The notes under the pieces are model-generated. The model saw only the letters and a list, made by a program, of their open reading frames with translations. It made no database searches and was not told where the DNA came from. Of a stretch of 64,000 nt of DNA, positions 38,587 to 47,064 are shown one piece after another; positions within the stretch are counted from its first letter, which is position 1; each line of letters opens with the position of its first letter. Location of the stretch: contig NZ_AVPK01000002.1 of the NCBI RefSeq assembly GCF_000768685.1, positions 310,001-374,000 of the forward strand, given 5' to 3'. Origin of the DNA: Knoellia subterranea KCTC 19937. Lineage in GTDB: Bacteria > Actinomycetota > Actinomycetes > Actinomycetales > Dermatophilaceae. Made by a program: the position numbers and the translations under genes.

Positions 38587-39318
38587 CTAACCCGAGAAGC
38601 CCCACGGGAGTTCGAGCCGATGCCGTCCGAGCAGGTCGGCGTCCTCCAGAATCGCCCGGGTGGGCCCATCTGCCGCGACGATCCCGTCGGAGAGGATCAC
38701 CGCTCGCTCGCAGAGCTGGAGGGCGAAGGCGAGGTCGTGCGTGACCATCAGCAGCGTGACGTCGAGGGACTGGATGAGCTCGGCCAGTTCACGACGGGTG
38801 GTGGGGTCGAGGTTCGAGGAGGGTTCGTCGAGGACGAGGATCTCGGGCTCCATGGCCAGGACGGTCGCGATGGCCACCCGACGGCGCTGTCCGAACGACA
38901 GGTGGTGCGGCGCCCGATCCGCGAACTCCGACATGCCCACGGCGGCCAGGGCTGATTCGACTCGGGCATCGAGCTCTGCGCCGCGCAGGCCCAGGTTCGC
39001 CGGACCGAAGGCGACGTCGTCGCGGACCGTGGGCATGAAGAGCTGGTCATCGGGGTCCTGGAAGACGATCCCCACGCGGCGTCGGATCTCGAGGTGGTTC
39101 CCCGACTCCACCGGGAGTCCGGACACCGAGACCGAACCTGCTCCGGCCGTGAGGATGCCGTTGAGGTGCAGCACCAGCGTCGTCTTGCCTGCGCCGTTGG
39201 GGCCCAGTAGGGCGACCCTCTCGCCGCGGTGGACGTGCAGGTCGACTCCGAAGAGCGCCTGGTGACCGTCCGGGTAGGCGAAGGCAAGGCCACGGATGTC
39301 GAGGACTGGGGCGCTCAT
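38587..39318 (-). CDS. cbiO: cobalt/nickel ECF transporter ATPase
   Basis: ATP-binding subunit of a CbiMNQO-type energy-coupling factor importer. The 243-residue protein has Walker A GPNGAGKT near residue 37, the Q-loop VFQDPDDQLF typical of ECF ATPases, the signature HLSFGQRRRVA and Walker B ILVLDEPSSNLD. The ATG at 39318 overlaps the cbiQ stop (ATGA), so it is coupled to the rest of the transporter. Only one ATPase is present, which would work as a homodimer. Confidence 0.93.
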   Translation of the reverse strand: MSAPVLDIRGLAFAYPDGHQALFGVDLHVHRGERVALLGPNGAGKTTLVLHLNGILTAGAGSVSVSGLPVESGNHLEIRRRVGIVFQDPDDQLFMPTVRDDVAFGPANLGLRGAELDARVESALAAVGMSEFADRAPHHLSFGQRRRVAIATVLAMEPEILVLDEPSSNLDPTTRRELAELIQSLDVTLLMVTHDLAFALQLCERAVILSDGIVAADGPTRAILEDADLLGRHRLELPWGFSG

Positions 39319-40076
39319 GACACCACCACGGCCACGAGGGTGACGAGGGCGAGAGCGCCGGGCAGAAGGCCATGCCCCCACTGTGTCGGCGTGGCCCGCA
39401 ATGGATCCGTGACCGGCATGCGTCCGGTGTAGCCGCGGGACATCATCGCGAGGTGGACCCGTTCACCGCGCTCGTAGCTGCGGATGAAGAGGGCGCCGGC
39501 ACTCGTCGCGATGACCGGCCACGACCGGACCGAGCGCGGTGCGAAACCACGGGACTCACGGGCGACCTTCATGCGCTGGGCCTGTGATCCGACGACACCG
39601 AGGTATCGCACCATGAAGGCAAGGATCTGCACGAGCCGGTCCGGCACGTGGAGGTGCTGGAGGGCGCGCACGAGATCCCGGCTCGACGTCGTCGTCGCGA
39701 AGGCGACCGCCATGAGGACACTCGTCGTCGCGGTGACCAACAGTGCGAGGCCGGCCTCCAGCCCCGGTCGCGACACCGTGACCGGGCCGATCGTCGTCCG
39801 GGGTCCGGTCGCGACGAAGGGCAGGACGACGGCGAAGACGACGAAGGGCGTCTCGACGACCAATCGGGACAGCACGTGACGGACGGGTACCCGGGTCAGG
39901 GCGACGACGATCACTGCAACCGCGAGAGTCGCCGCGCGGGCCAGGTGTGCGTCTCGGGGCAGAGCCACGACGAGCAGCACGAAGACGACGAGCCCGATGA
40001 GCTTGACGTGGGCCGGGAGCCGGTGGACGGGGGAGTCGCCCTCGACGTGCAGGTGGTCCCCGAGTTGCCCGCCCAC
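39315..40076 (-). CDS. cbiQ: cobalt/nickel ECF transporter transmembrane subunit
   Basis: A 253-residue T-component with about five membrane helices. The two coupling motifs that contact the ATPases are seen as ARESRGF and MMSRGYTGR (A-R-G-like motifs). It starts at GTG 40076, 1 nt after the cbiN stop; the frame upstream to 40364 is a shadow of cbiN. It links the substrate-binding CbiMN to CbiO. Confidence 0.9.
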   Translation of the reverse strand: MGGQLGDHLHVEGDSPVHRLPAHVKLIGLVVFVLLVVALPRDAHLARAATLAVAVIVVALTRVPVRHVLSRLVVETPFVVFAVVLPFVATGPRTTIGPVTVSRPGLEAGLALLVTATTSVLMAVAFATTTSSRDLVRALQHLHVPDRLVQILAFMVRYLGVVGSQAQRMKVARESRGFAPRSVRSWPVIATSAGALFIRSYERGERVHLAMMSRGYTGRMPVTDPLRATPTQWGHGLLPGALALVTLVAVVVS

Positions 40077-40077
40077 C

Positions 40078-40410
40078 TCAGTCCTGGTCGTCGGTCGTGC
40101 CGCGACGGCGCAGCAGGTGCATGAGGCCGAACGCGACTGCCGCGACCACCACGACGCCGATGAGCCCGGCAAGCCCGCCCGACAGTCGGGCATTGTCGAT
40201 CCCCGCCACGCCGTAGTCGGCCAGTGGCGAGTCACCCGTGGCGTGTTCGCCCGCGCTGTCGATGAAGCCGAGCTTCTCGGCGACGAACTCGAGTCCGTCA
40301 GGGTGCCCCGACGCCCAGAACGACACGATTGCGGCCAGGACCACACAGACGACCAGTCCTGCAACCACGAGACGTGGGGTGGTGATCGGCTGACGAGGGG
40401 CGGTGGTCAT
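40078..40410 (-). CDS. cbiN: PDGLE-domain protein CbiN
   Basis: A 110-residue auxiliary subunit with two membrane helices (about residues 14-32 and 80-100) and the family segment HPDGLEFVAEKLGF between them. CbiN inserts its loop into CbiM and helps load the metal. The ATG overlaps the cbiM stop by 4 nt. The PDGLE type is found with both nickel and cobalt transporters. Confidence 0.9.
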   Translation of the reverse strand: MTTAPRQPITTPRLVVAGLVVCVVLAAIVSFWASGHPDGLEFVAEKLGFIDSAGEHATGDSPLADYGVAGIDNARLSGGLAGLIGVVVVAAVAFGLMHLLRRRGTTDDQD

Positions 40411-41099
40411 GCTGGGACCTCCGTACGGATCTGGAGCGGACGGGCGGACAGGAGGCCCCTTGCGCCGTGGACGAGGTCGGGACGCGTGGCGATGATGCTG
40501 CCGACCGCGAGCAGCGTGATGACGCCCTCACCGATACCGATGACCGTGTGCCAGCCCACCATCGCGGCCGTCAGCTCACCGAGCGGGATCGGCGCACGTC
40601 CGCCCACGGCATACAGCGCCGTGAAGGCGAGTGCGGCGGTCGGCACCGAGACCAGTGCGGCGACTCCCGCCAGCGCGGGAACGACCTTGGGTCCGGCGGA
40701 GCGGGCCACGCGTCGCAAACCGACGAAGACGAGCCAGCCGGCCCAGACCCCGACAAGCGCCATGAGCGTGATGTTGGTCCCGAGGGCCGTGATGCCACCG
40801 TCGGCGAAAAGGAGCGCCTGCACCGCGAGCACGACCGTGAGACACAACGTGGCCGTCCACGGCCCGACAAGGACTGCAGCCAGGGTGCCGCCGAGCAGGT
40901 GCCCGGACGTCCCCGCTCCCACGGGGAAATTGAGCATCTGGGCCGCGAACACGAACACGGCCACGAGGCCGGCGAGTGGAGCCGTGCGGTCGTCGAGCTC
41001 ACGCCGAGCCCGGCTCAGGGCGAGGCCGACGCCAGCGACAGCGACAGCCGCCGTGGCCACCGAGGTCGGGGCGTCGAGGAAGCCATCGGGGACGTGCAT
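40407..41099 (-). CDS. cbiM: cobalt/nickel ECF transporter substrate-binding subunit CbiM
   Basis: A 230-residue membrane protein that binds the metal ion. The start at 41099 is chosen because CbiM must begin MHVPDG: the free amino terminus and His2 coordinate the metal, so the longer frame with 17 extra residues would destroy the site. About seven helices follow, with further conserved stretches LNFPVGAGTSGHLLGG and MVGWHTVIGIGEGV. The ribosome binding site is AAAGGG. A Nur-like palindrome overlaps the likely transcription start. First gene of cbiMNQO. Confidence 0.94.
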   Translation of the reverse strand: MHVPDGFLDAPTSVATAAVAVAGVGLALSRARRELDDRTAPLAGLVAVFVFAAQMLNFPVGAGTSGHLLGGTLAAVLVGPWTATLCLTVVLAVQALLFADGGITALGTNITLMALVGVWAGWLVFVGLRRVARSAGPKVVPALAGVAALVSVPTAALAFTALYAVGGRAPIPLGELTAAMVGWHTVIGIGEGVITLLAVGSIIATRPDLVHGARGLLSARPLQIRTEVPA

Positions 41100-41124
41100 G
41101 TCGGAGCCCTTTCGCACGGGCACG

Positions 41125-41158
41125 TGCTTGTTGCACATGCTTTGCAACAAGCACTCTA
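41125..41158 (-). promoter_or_regulatory. Nur-like operator and -10 of the cbiMNQO operon
   Basis: A perfect 11-bp inverted repeat (41125-41135 with 41143-41153) surrounds the core TTGCAC-ATGCT-TTGCAA (41131-41147), one base off the Nur box pattern tTGCaa-N5-ttGCAA known from Streptomyces. On the minus strand TAGAGT (complement of 41153-41158) is a -10 whose start site falls inside the repeat. A repressor bound here would block initiation. Confidence 0.65.
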
Positions 41159-41854
41159 TCCGGTGCCCCCACCGACCGTGGCGTCGCCCGGCGGGACCAC
41201 CGCGGAAGGTTTCTGATGACGGCGGATCGCGTCGCCCGCCGAGTTCACTGCGAGCACCATCTGGCGCTCGCCGGTCCGCCGGACCACCGAGACCGAGGCA
41301 GGGTCAACGTGGACGCGCTGCAGCCCGCGCAGCCCGGCACCCAGGGCGTCCGTGAGGGCCGCCTTGATCGGGTCACCGTGACTCACCGCCACCCAGACCG
41401 CGTCCGGCCCCTGCTCCGCCTCGACCTCGGCATCGATGCGCCCCAGCGCGGCCACGACCCGTGAGGACATCTGCGCGAGGGACTCCCCGGCATACTCCTC
41501 ACTGTCCGGGAAGCGCGCCGATTCCGGGTCGTCCTGCACGGTGCGCCACAGCGGCTCCGAGGTGAGCTCGGCCAGGGGCCGACCGGTCCACGCGCCGTAG
41601 TGGCACTCCCCCAGATCGTCCACGATCTCGGGCGTGGCATCGGGCAGGAGGATCTGCGACGTCTCACGGCAGCGCTGAAGAGGGCTGGTCACGAGACGGG
41701 CGACCCGAACTTCTGCGTCCACCATCCGCGCGGCCAGCCGGGCCACCTCTTCCCGCCCCCGTTCGGTGAGACCCACACCCTCGGTCCAGCCGGCGAGCAC
41801 GGCGTTGGCGTTCGCCACGGAGTGTCCGTGTCGCACGAGCAGAAGCAGGGCCAC
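41156..41854 (-). CDS. histidine phosphatase, MSMEG_4193-type phosphoglycerate mutase-like
   Basis: A 232-residue two-histidine phosphatase. The catalytic motif LVRHGHSVAN is at the N-terminus, the substrate loop SPLQRCRET near 60, and the second histidine in VAVSHGDPIK near 150. Phosphate source unknown. The family MSMEG_4193 is usually encoded with DUF3090, SCO1664 and mshC; here a Cbi transporter separates it from them. The GTG at 41854 is chosen because TACAGT (complement of 41862-41867) lies 7 nt upstream; the track to 41875 would start with TTG TTG inside the promoter. Confidence 0.85.
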   Translation of the reverse strand: MALLLLVRHGHSVANANAVLAGWTEGVGLTERGREEVARLAARMVDAEVRVARLVTSPLQRCRETSQILLPDATPEIVDDLGECHYGAWTGRPLAELTSEPLWRTVQDDPESARFPDSEEYAGESLAQMSSRVVAALGRIDAEVEAEQGPDAVWVAVSHGDPIKAALTDALGAGLRGLQRVHVDPASVSVVRRTGERQMVLAVNSAGDAIRRHQKPSAVVPPGDATVGGGTG

Positions 41855-41874
41855 GGCGCCCACTGTAGGCAACA

Positions 41875-42867
41875 ATGGCGCGCGTGATCATCGACAAGGC
41901 GCTCTACAGCGCTGGCCGTCGCGAATCCTGCGGAGACCTGAGCGACGAACTCGACACCCTGCGCTCCGGTGGCCGGACCAACGACTTCCTGTGGATCGGC
42001 CTCAAGGACCCGACCATGGCCGAGCTCGAACACGTCAACGACGAGCTCGGTCTGCAACTGCACCCGCTCGCCATCGAGGATGCCGTGAGCGGTCGCCAGC
42101 GGGCCAAGATCGAGCTCTACGGCAGCAACGTCTTCGTCGTGCTCAAGACCCTCAGTTACATCGAGGCCACGTCGGACATCGAAACGGGCGAACTGATGGT
42201 CCATGTGGGCGAGCACTTCGTCCTCACGATTCGTCGTGGGGAGTTGAGCCCTCTCGCGGGGGTGCGCAAGAAGCTGGAGGACGACCCGGCCAAGCTGGCC
42301 ATGGGTCCGATGTCGGCACTGCACGCCATCATGGACCGGGTCGTGGACGAGTACCGCAACATCGACGTCGAGGTCGCACGCGACGTCGACGAGATCGAGG
42401 AGGAGGTCTTCAGCGACGGTCTGGTCTCCTCCGACACGATCTATCGCCTCAAGCGAGAGGTCCTCGAGTTCCGTCGGGCCATCACGCCGCTCATCACACC
42501 CCTTCGGATGCTCCACACGAGCCCCCGGTCCCCCGTCCACCACGACGAGCTGCGGCTTCTCTTCCGGGACATCGACGACCACCTGCACTTCGTGTCCGAC
42601 CGCATCGAGTCCTACGACCGGCTTCTCACCGATGTGCTCAGCGCCAACCTCGCCAAGATCTCGGTCCAGCAGAACGCCGACATGCGCAAGATTTCGGCCT
42701 GGGTTGCCATCGCGGCAGTGCCCACGATGATCGCGGGCATCTACGGGATGAACTTCGACAACATGCCCGAATTGCGTTGGCACTACGGCTATTTCGCCGT
42801 GCTCGGACTCATGGCCGCAGCGTGCGTCGGCCTGTTCGTCACGTTCAAGAAGGTGAAGTGGCTCTGA
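41875..42867 (+). CDS. corA: CorA family magnesium/cobalt channel
   Basis: A 330-residue pentameric divalent cation channel. The large cytoplasmic N-terminal domain (about 1-265) with long helices is followed by two membrane helices and the signature GMNFDNMPE between them (YGMNF in place of YGMNF/GMN universal motif). The C-terminus is basic (VTFKKVKWL). ATG at 41875 was chosen; there is no ribosome binding site and the -10 position is unclear, with TAGGCA three bases upstream, so a GTG at 41884 may be the real start. It carries Mg, and possibly Co or Ni. Confidence 0.92.
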   Translation: MARVIIDKALYSAGRRESCGDLSDELDTLRSGGRTNDFLWIGLKDPTMAELEHVNDELGLQLHPLAIEDAVSGRQRAKIELYGSNVFVVLKTLSYIEATSDIETGELMVHVGEHFVLTIRRGELSPLAGVRKKLEDDPAKLAMGPMSALHAIMDRVVDEYRNIDVEVARDVDEIEEEVFSDGLVSSDTIYRLKREVLEFRRAITPLITPLRMLHTSPRSPVHHDELRLLFRDIDDHLHFVSDRIESYDRLLTDVLSANLAKISVQQNADMRKISAWVAIAAVPTMIAGIYGMNFDNMPELRWHYGYFAVLGLMAAACVGLFVTFKKVKWL

Positions 42868-42891
42868 TGCCCGCACCCACGATTCCCACGG

Positions 42892-43773
42892 TCAGGTCGC
42901 GGTGATCCACCCAGCTCCGAGCGCGAGGAACATGATCGCGCCGAGCACGACGCGGTAGGCAATGAACGACATGAGCGAGTTGCTCTGGACGAACTTGAGG
43001 AGCCACGCGATCGAGGCGTAGGCGACGACGAACGCGACGACACAGCCCGTGATGATCGGACCGACTCCGAGGACCTTGAGGGCATCGACGTTGTCGAGCG
43101 TCTCGTAGATGCCCGCACCGGTGAGTGCCGGGATCGCGAGGAAGAACGACAACTCCGTCGACGTGACCCGGTCGATGCCTCGCATGAGGCCGGCGGAGAT
43201 GGTCGCACCCGAGCGCGACACACCGGGGATCAGCGAGAAGCACTGCACGAGGCCGATGACGAGACCGTCCTTGACGGTCAGCGCGTCCTCACCGCGCTGG
43301 ATGCCCTCCGACTCGAGCTGGTCGTGGCGCCTCTCCGCGAACCACATGACGGCACTCCAGAGCACGAGCGCGCCGGCCACGACCCACAGGCTGCGCAGCG
43401 GCCCGGAGATGAGGTCCTTGAGCAGCAGGGCGACGACGACGACCGGGATGGAGCCGACGATCACGGCCCAGGCCAACTGGTAGTCGTGGTGCTCCCGGGC
43501 CTCCGCGCTGCGGAGGCCGGCCACCCACGCGAGGAAGAGACGCAGGATCTTCTTGCCGAAGTACGTGAACGTCGCGAGGATCGCGCCGATCTGGATCAGG
43601 GCCGTGTATGCCGTGACCGCCGGCGCGTCGACCGGCATCCCCAGCAGCTTCTCGGCGATCGTCAGGTGGCCGGTCGAGGACACCGGAAGGTACTCGGTGA
43701 GCCCCTCGACGATGCCGAGGACGATCGACTGGAAATAGCTGAGCTCGACAGGAACGTCGACGGCAGGAATCAC
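42892..43773 (-). CDS. uppP: undecaprenyl-diphosphatase UppP
   Basis: Recycles the lipid carrier of cell wall synthesis by removing a phosphate from undecaprenyl diphosphate; resistance to bacitracin. The 293-residue membrane protein has the two catalytic motifs EGLTEYLPVSSTGH (residues 23-36) and PGVSRSGAT (about 188), and about eight helices. The GTG start overlaps the stop of the upstream LLM gene (GTGA), so translation is coupled. Confidence 0.96.
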   Translation of the reverse strand: MIPAVDVPVELSYFQSIVLGIVEGLTEYLPVSSTGHLTIAEKLLGMPVDAPAVTAYTALIQIGAILATFTYFGKKILRLFLAWVAGLRSAEAREHHDYQLAWAVIVGSIPVVVVALLLKDLISGPLRSLWVVAGALVLWSAVMWFAERRHDQLESEGIQRGEDALTVKDGLVIGLVQCFSLIPGVSRSGATISAGLMRGIDRVTSTELSFFLAIPALTGAGIYETLDNVDALKVLGVGPIITGCVVAFVVAYASIAWLLKFVQSNSLMSFIAYRVVLGAIMFLALGAGWITAT

Positions 43774-44843
43774 GTGGTGGGACCTTCGCTGGCGGTGGTC
43801 GGGACGACGTCGGACATGGTGCGCAGGGTAGCGACCCGCTCTTCGAGAGTCAGTGCGAAGGGCGACACGTTGAGGGTGGTCACGCCGGCGGCGGCATAGC
43901 GTCCCACCCGTTCCTGAATGCGGTCTGGGGGTCCGATGAGAGCGGTCGAGTCGATGAACTCGAAGGGCACCGCCGCCGCAGCGTCACGGTGCTGGCCCGC
44001 GAGGAAGAGCTTCTGGATGCGCGCCGCTTCCTCCTCGAAGCCCATCCGGCACGCGAGCTGGTTGTAGAAGTTCTTCTCCCGGGAACCCATGCCCCCGATG
44101 TAGAGGGCGGAATAGGCGGCGACGGCCTGGGCACCGGCCTCGACGTCGTCGGTGATGACGACCGGGACGGTGGGCACGACGTCGAAGCCGTCGAGCGGGT
44201 TGTCCTCGGTTCCTCGCGCGGCTGCACGGCGACCCGCCGAGATCGACTCGACGAGCTCACCCGAGTGCTCGGGCGAGAAGAAGATGGCGAGCCAGCCGTC
44301 GGCGATCTCCCCGGCCAACTCGAGATTCTTGGGTCCGACCGCAGCGAGGTAGATCGGCAGGTGGTCCTGCGTCGGCGAGATCGTCAGCTTGAGAGCCTTC
44401 CCGGGACCATCGGGAAGGGGCAGCGTGAAGTGCTCCCCGGCATACTCCACGCGTTGGCGCGACAGCGCCGCCCGAACGATGTCGACGTACTCACGCGTGC
44501 GGGCCAAGGGCTTCGCGAAACGGACGCCGTGCCATCCCTCACTCACCTGCGGGCCGGACACGCCGAGCCCGAGCCGGAATCGGCCGCCGGACAGGTGGTC
44601 GAGCGTGGCCGCCGTCATTGCCGTCATGGCAGGAGAGCGCCCGGGGATCTGCATGACTGCGGACCCGAGACCGATCTGCTCGGTCTTCGCCCCGATCCAC
44701 GCGAGGAAACTCACCGCGTCGCTGCCGTAGGCCTCGGCGACCCACGCCGAGTCATAGCCGAGCCAGTCCGCCTCCACGGCGAGGGCGAGCATGTCCTCGC
44801 TCGAGGACAGTCCCATGTATCCGAGGTTGACTCCGAGTCGCAT
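43770..44843 (-). CDS. LLM class F420-dependent oxidoreductase (Rv3520c-like)
   Basis: A 357-residue luciferase-like TIM barrel enzyme that probably uses coenzyme F420. The N-terminus MRLGVNLGYMGL, the core DHLSGGRFRLGLGVSG and AAVGPKNLELAGEIADGW are typical of the actinobacterial Rv3520c subgroup. Substrate unknown. The ATG at 44843 is 6 nt after TACGGT (complement of 44850-44855), so it begins a leaderless transcript that continues into uppP. Confidence 0.88.
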   Translation of the reverse strand: MRLGVNLGYMGLSSSEDMLALAVEADWLGYDSAWVAEAYGSDAVSFLAWIGAKTEQIGLGSAVMQIPGRSPAMTAMTAATLDHLSGGRFRLGLGVSGPQVSEGWHGVRFAKPLARTREYVDIVRAALSRQRVEYAGEHFTLPLPDGPGKALKLTISPTQDHLPIYLAAVGPKNLELAGEIADGWLAIFFSPEHSGELVESISAGRRAAARGTEDNPLDGFDVVPTVPVVITDDVEAGAQAVAAYSALYIGGMGSREKNFYNQLACRMGFEEEAARIQKLFLAGQHRDAAAAVPFEFIDSTALIGPPDRIQERVGRYAAAGVTTLNVSPFALTLEERVATLRTMSDVVPTTASEGPTT

Positions 44844-44891
44844 GCGCCAACCGTAGTGGTGGCCGGCTACGGCCTCGGCACCGATGCAGGA

Positions 44892-45290
44892 TCAGCGTTG
44901 CGCGTCGTCCTCGGTGCTGTCGTCCTCGGCGTCGCCGTCGAACTCGTCCTCGTCGTCGAAGTCCTCGTCGTCGAGCCCGGAGTAGACGCCGTCGTCATCG
45001 TCGTCGTCCTCATCGAGGTCGTCGTCCTCGTCATCGTCATCCCCGTCGTCGAGGTCGTCGTCCTCGTCATCGTCAGGGCCGTCGTCGTCGCCGGTGTAGA
45101 CGTCGAGCGGCGTCATCTCGCCGTAGGCCTCGTAGAGCGCGTTGTCATAGGTCTCGAACGCATCCAGCAGGTCGTCGTAGGCGGCAGCGACCGTCGGGTC
45201 GTCCTCACCGCGACGGCCGGCGCAGGCCTCGAGGTGGCGTTCGAAGGCGGACACGAGGAGGGAAAGGGCGGCACGCGGGTCGGCGCTCAT
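44892..45290 (-). CDS. highly acidic protein with Asp-rich tail
   Basis: A 132-residue protein. The first 70 residues look like a small helical domain (LSLLVSAFERHLEACAGRRG, TVAAAYDDLLDAFETYDNAL), the rest is almost all Asp/Glu with Gly and Leu. This resembles a primosome-like or chaperone acidic tail, but I do not recognise it. The tail DNA contains a tandem repeat. Divergent from the DUF5703 gene with a 39-bp gap. Confidence 0.75.
   Translation of the reverse strand: MSADPRAALSLLVSAFERHLEACAGRRGEDDPTVAAAYDDLLDAFETYDNALYEAYGEMTPLDVYTGDDDGPDDDEDDDLDDGDDDDEDDDLDEDDDDDDGVYSGLDDEDFDDEDEFDGDAEDDSTEDDAQR
45013..45075. repeat. 36-bp period tandem repeat in the acidic protein gene
   Basis: A 27-nt identical segment begins at 45013 and again at 45049, 36 bp apart, within a GTC-rich tract encoding Asp residues. 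Copy number is likely to vary by slippage. Confidence 0.8.
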
Positions 45291-45329
45291 AGTCCAGAAC
45301 GGTAGCGCCTCGTACCGCACAATGGGTCG

Positions 45330-45515
45330 ATGGTCGAATATGAGTATCGGGTCCTGTCGTTCGGACGCGAGACCGCGCGGGGCGACATCCGCCGAGCGCT
45401 GACCGAACACGCCGAGTACGGGCACTGGGAGTTGCACCGGACGCGCATCTACATCGGTGGCATCACGCGAACGTGGTTGCGCCGCAAGATCATCCGCGTG
45501 CCCCGGGCGTCCTGA
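45330..45515 (+). CDS. DUF5703 family small protein
   Basis: A 61-residue basic protein, MVEYEYRVLSFGRE at the N-terminus and TWLRRKIIRV near the end, matching the DUF5703 family of actinobacteria. Function unknown. The ATG at 45330 is used; no clear ribosome binding site is visible. It is short but has a coding bias like its neighbours and lies opposite the M20 peptidase gene with 26 nt between. Confidence 0.75.
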   Translation: MVEYEYRVLSFGRETARGDIRRALTEHAEYGHWELHRTRIYIGGITRTWLRRKIIRVPRAS

Positions 45516-45541
45516 CCGGCGCCGCAGCCTGCTCGGAGCGA

Positions 45542-46870
45542 TCAGCTCGTCTCGATGAGACGCAGCAGCACGCGCGTGCCGAAGCGGAGGGACTCGACCG
45601 GCACCCGCTCGTTGATGCCATGGAACATCGGCGCGAAGTCGAGGTCGGCGGGCAGGCGGAGCGGAGCGAAGCCGTAGCCCGTGATGCCGAGGAGGGACAG
45701 CGCCTTGTTGTCGGTCCCGCCCGACAGGCAGTAGGGCAACACCTCGGCCTCCGGGTCCTCCGCCTGGAGTGCGGCGACCATGGCCTCGACGAGGGGGCCC
45801 TCGAACGGTGCGTCCAGGGCGATGTCCCGGTGGAGCACCTCGATCTCCACGTGTTCGCCCACGAGGTCCTTGATCGTCTGCATGAGGTCCTCCTCGTGTC
45901 CGGGGAGGAAGCGGCAGTCGACGTTGGCGCTGGCGTGTTGCGGGATGACGTTGTGCTTGTAGCCGGCGTCGAGCATCGTCACGTTGCTCGTGTCCTGGAG
46001 CGTGCCTCTGACGAAGCCCTGCGCCCCGCCCAGGTGCTCGAGCAAGTCCTCAATGTCCTCGTCGGAGTAGCTGACACCGGTGAGCTCGCTGAGCCCGTCG
46101 AGGAGGGTCCGGACCGACGGAATGTATTCGCGCGGCCACTTGTGCGCCGCCAGTCGGGTGATGGCCTCGGCCAGACGCGCGATGGGATTCTCGTCGTTGG
46201 GGACCGACCCGTGGCCGGCGCGACCGGTTGCGGTGAGCCGGATCCAGGCGATGCCCTTTTCCGCGGTCTGGAGGAGGTAGGCGCGCTTCTCGCCGCCGTC
46301 CTTGGTCGGGATGGTCACGCTGTAGCCGCCGACCTCACTGATGGCCTCGGTGACGCCGTCGAACAGCTCCGGTCGGTTCTGGACGAGGTGGTGCGAGCCC
46401 TTGATGCCACCGGCCTCCTCGTCGGCGAAGAACGCGATGACGAGATCCCGGGGCGGAACGATGCCCTCGCGGGCGATGTGTCGCACGCTCGCCAGGATCA
46501 TCGCGTCCATGTCCTTCATGTCGACCGCCCCACGGCCCCAGATGCATCCGTCCCGCTCGAGTCCGGAGAACGGGTCGACCTCCCAGTCGTCGGCGTTGGC
46601 GGGCACGACGTCGAGGTGACCGTGAATGCACAGGGCGCCGCGTTCGCGGTCGGCTCCGGGGATGCGCACCACGACGGACGCCCGCCCGGGGTCGGACTCG
46701 ATGATTTCGGGTTCGAGTCCGACCTCTCGCAGCAGTCCGGCCACGTGGTCCGCAGCGGCCCGCTCCCCCGGTCCGGAACCGTCGCCGTAGTTCGACGTAT
46801 CGATGCGAATGAGGTCCTGGCAGATGCCGACGACCTCGTCCTCCGGGCGGCTGTGCGCGGTCTCCGTCAT
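45542..46870 (-). CDS. M20 family metallopeptidase
   Basis: A 442-residue zinc-dependent peptidase or deacylase of the ArgE/DapE/succinyl-diaminopimelate type. Metal ligands: HGHLDVVP, WGRGAVDMKD, FFADEEAGG, then DGGTDNKALS with the last His region; the dimerisation lid (about 190-310) is inserted. The substrate cannot be told from sequence. ATG at 46870 lies 7 nt after TAGGCT (complement of 46878-46883). The long frame read further upstream runs into the transporter gene and is not real. Confidence 0.9.
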   Translation of the reverse strand: MTETAHSRPEDEVVGICQDLIRIDTSNYGDGSGPGERAAADHVAGLLREVGLEPEIIESDPGRASVVVRIPGADRERGALCIHGHLDVVPANADDWEVDPFSGLERDGCIWGRGAVDMKDMDAMILASVRHIAREGIVPPRDLVIAFFADEEAGGIKGSHHLVQNRPELFDGVTEAISEVGGYSVTIPTKDGGEKRAYLLQTAEKGIAWIRLTATGRAGHGSVPNDENPIARLAEAITRLAAHKWPREYIPSVRTLLDGLSELTGVSYSDEDIEDLLEHLGGAQGFVRGTLQDTSNVTMLDAGYKHNVIPQHASANVDCRFLPGHEEDLMQTIKDLVGEHVEIEVLHRDIALDAPFEGPLVEAMVAALQAEDPEAEVLPYCLSGGTDNKALSLLGITGYGFAPLRLPADLDFAPMFHGINERVPVESLRFGTRVLLRLIETS

Positions 46871-46921
46871 GCGTCCCAGCCTAGGCGGGAGGCCCGATTT
46901 CATGTTGTGCCGGTAGGCGTG

Positions 46922-46927
46922 TAAAGT
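46922..46927 (+). promoter_or_regulatory. -10 of tRNA-Leu
   Basis: TAAAGT lies 46 nt before the tRNA, with TTCATG about 17 nt further upstream as a poor -35. It is the only hexamer of that kind in the gap. Confidence 0.35.
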
Positions 46928-46973
46928 TCCGGCTCGTTGCAGGAACCGCCCACAGGGTCCTGGAACACACCCG

Positions 46974-47058
46974 GTCCGGGTGGCGGAATTGGCAGACGCG
47001 CTAGCTTGAGGTGCTAGTCCTCGTATAGAGGGTGGGGGTTCAAGTCCCCCCTCGGACA
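46974..47058 (+). tRNA. tRNA-Leu(GAG)
   Basis: A complete class II tRNA with a long variable arm. The acceptor stem GTCCGGG (46974-46980) pairs with CTCGGAC (47051-47057), followed by the discriminator A. The D stem and loop begin TGGCGGAATTGGCAGAC; the anticodon stem CTAGC/GCTAG brackets the loop TTGAGGT with anticodon GAG at 47008-47010, reading CUC and CUU. T loop is GTTCAAGTC. The 3' CCA is not encoded. Confidence 0.96.
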
Positions 47059-47064
47059 CAGAGT

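Noticed and set aside
41100-41150. extended N-terminus of CbiM
   Set aside because: It would bury the metal-binding MHVPDG terminus and cross the operator; the internal ATG has a ribosome binding site.
45013-45075. repeats as a possible CRISPR array
   Set aside because: Only two copies, in frame within an Asp-rich coding region, with no spacers and no cas genes.
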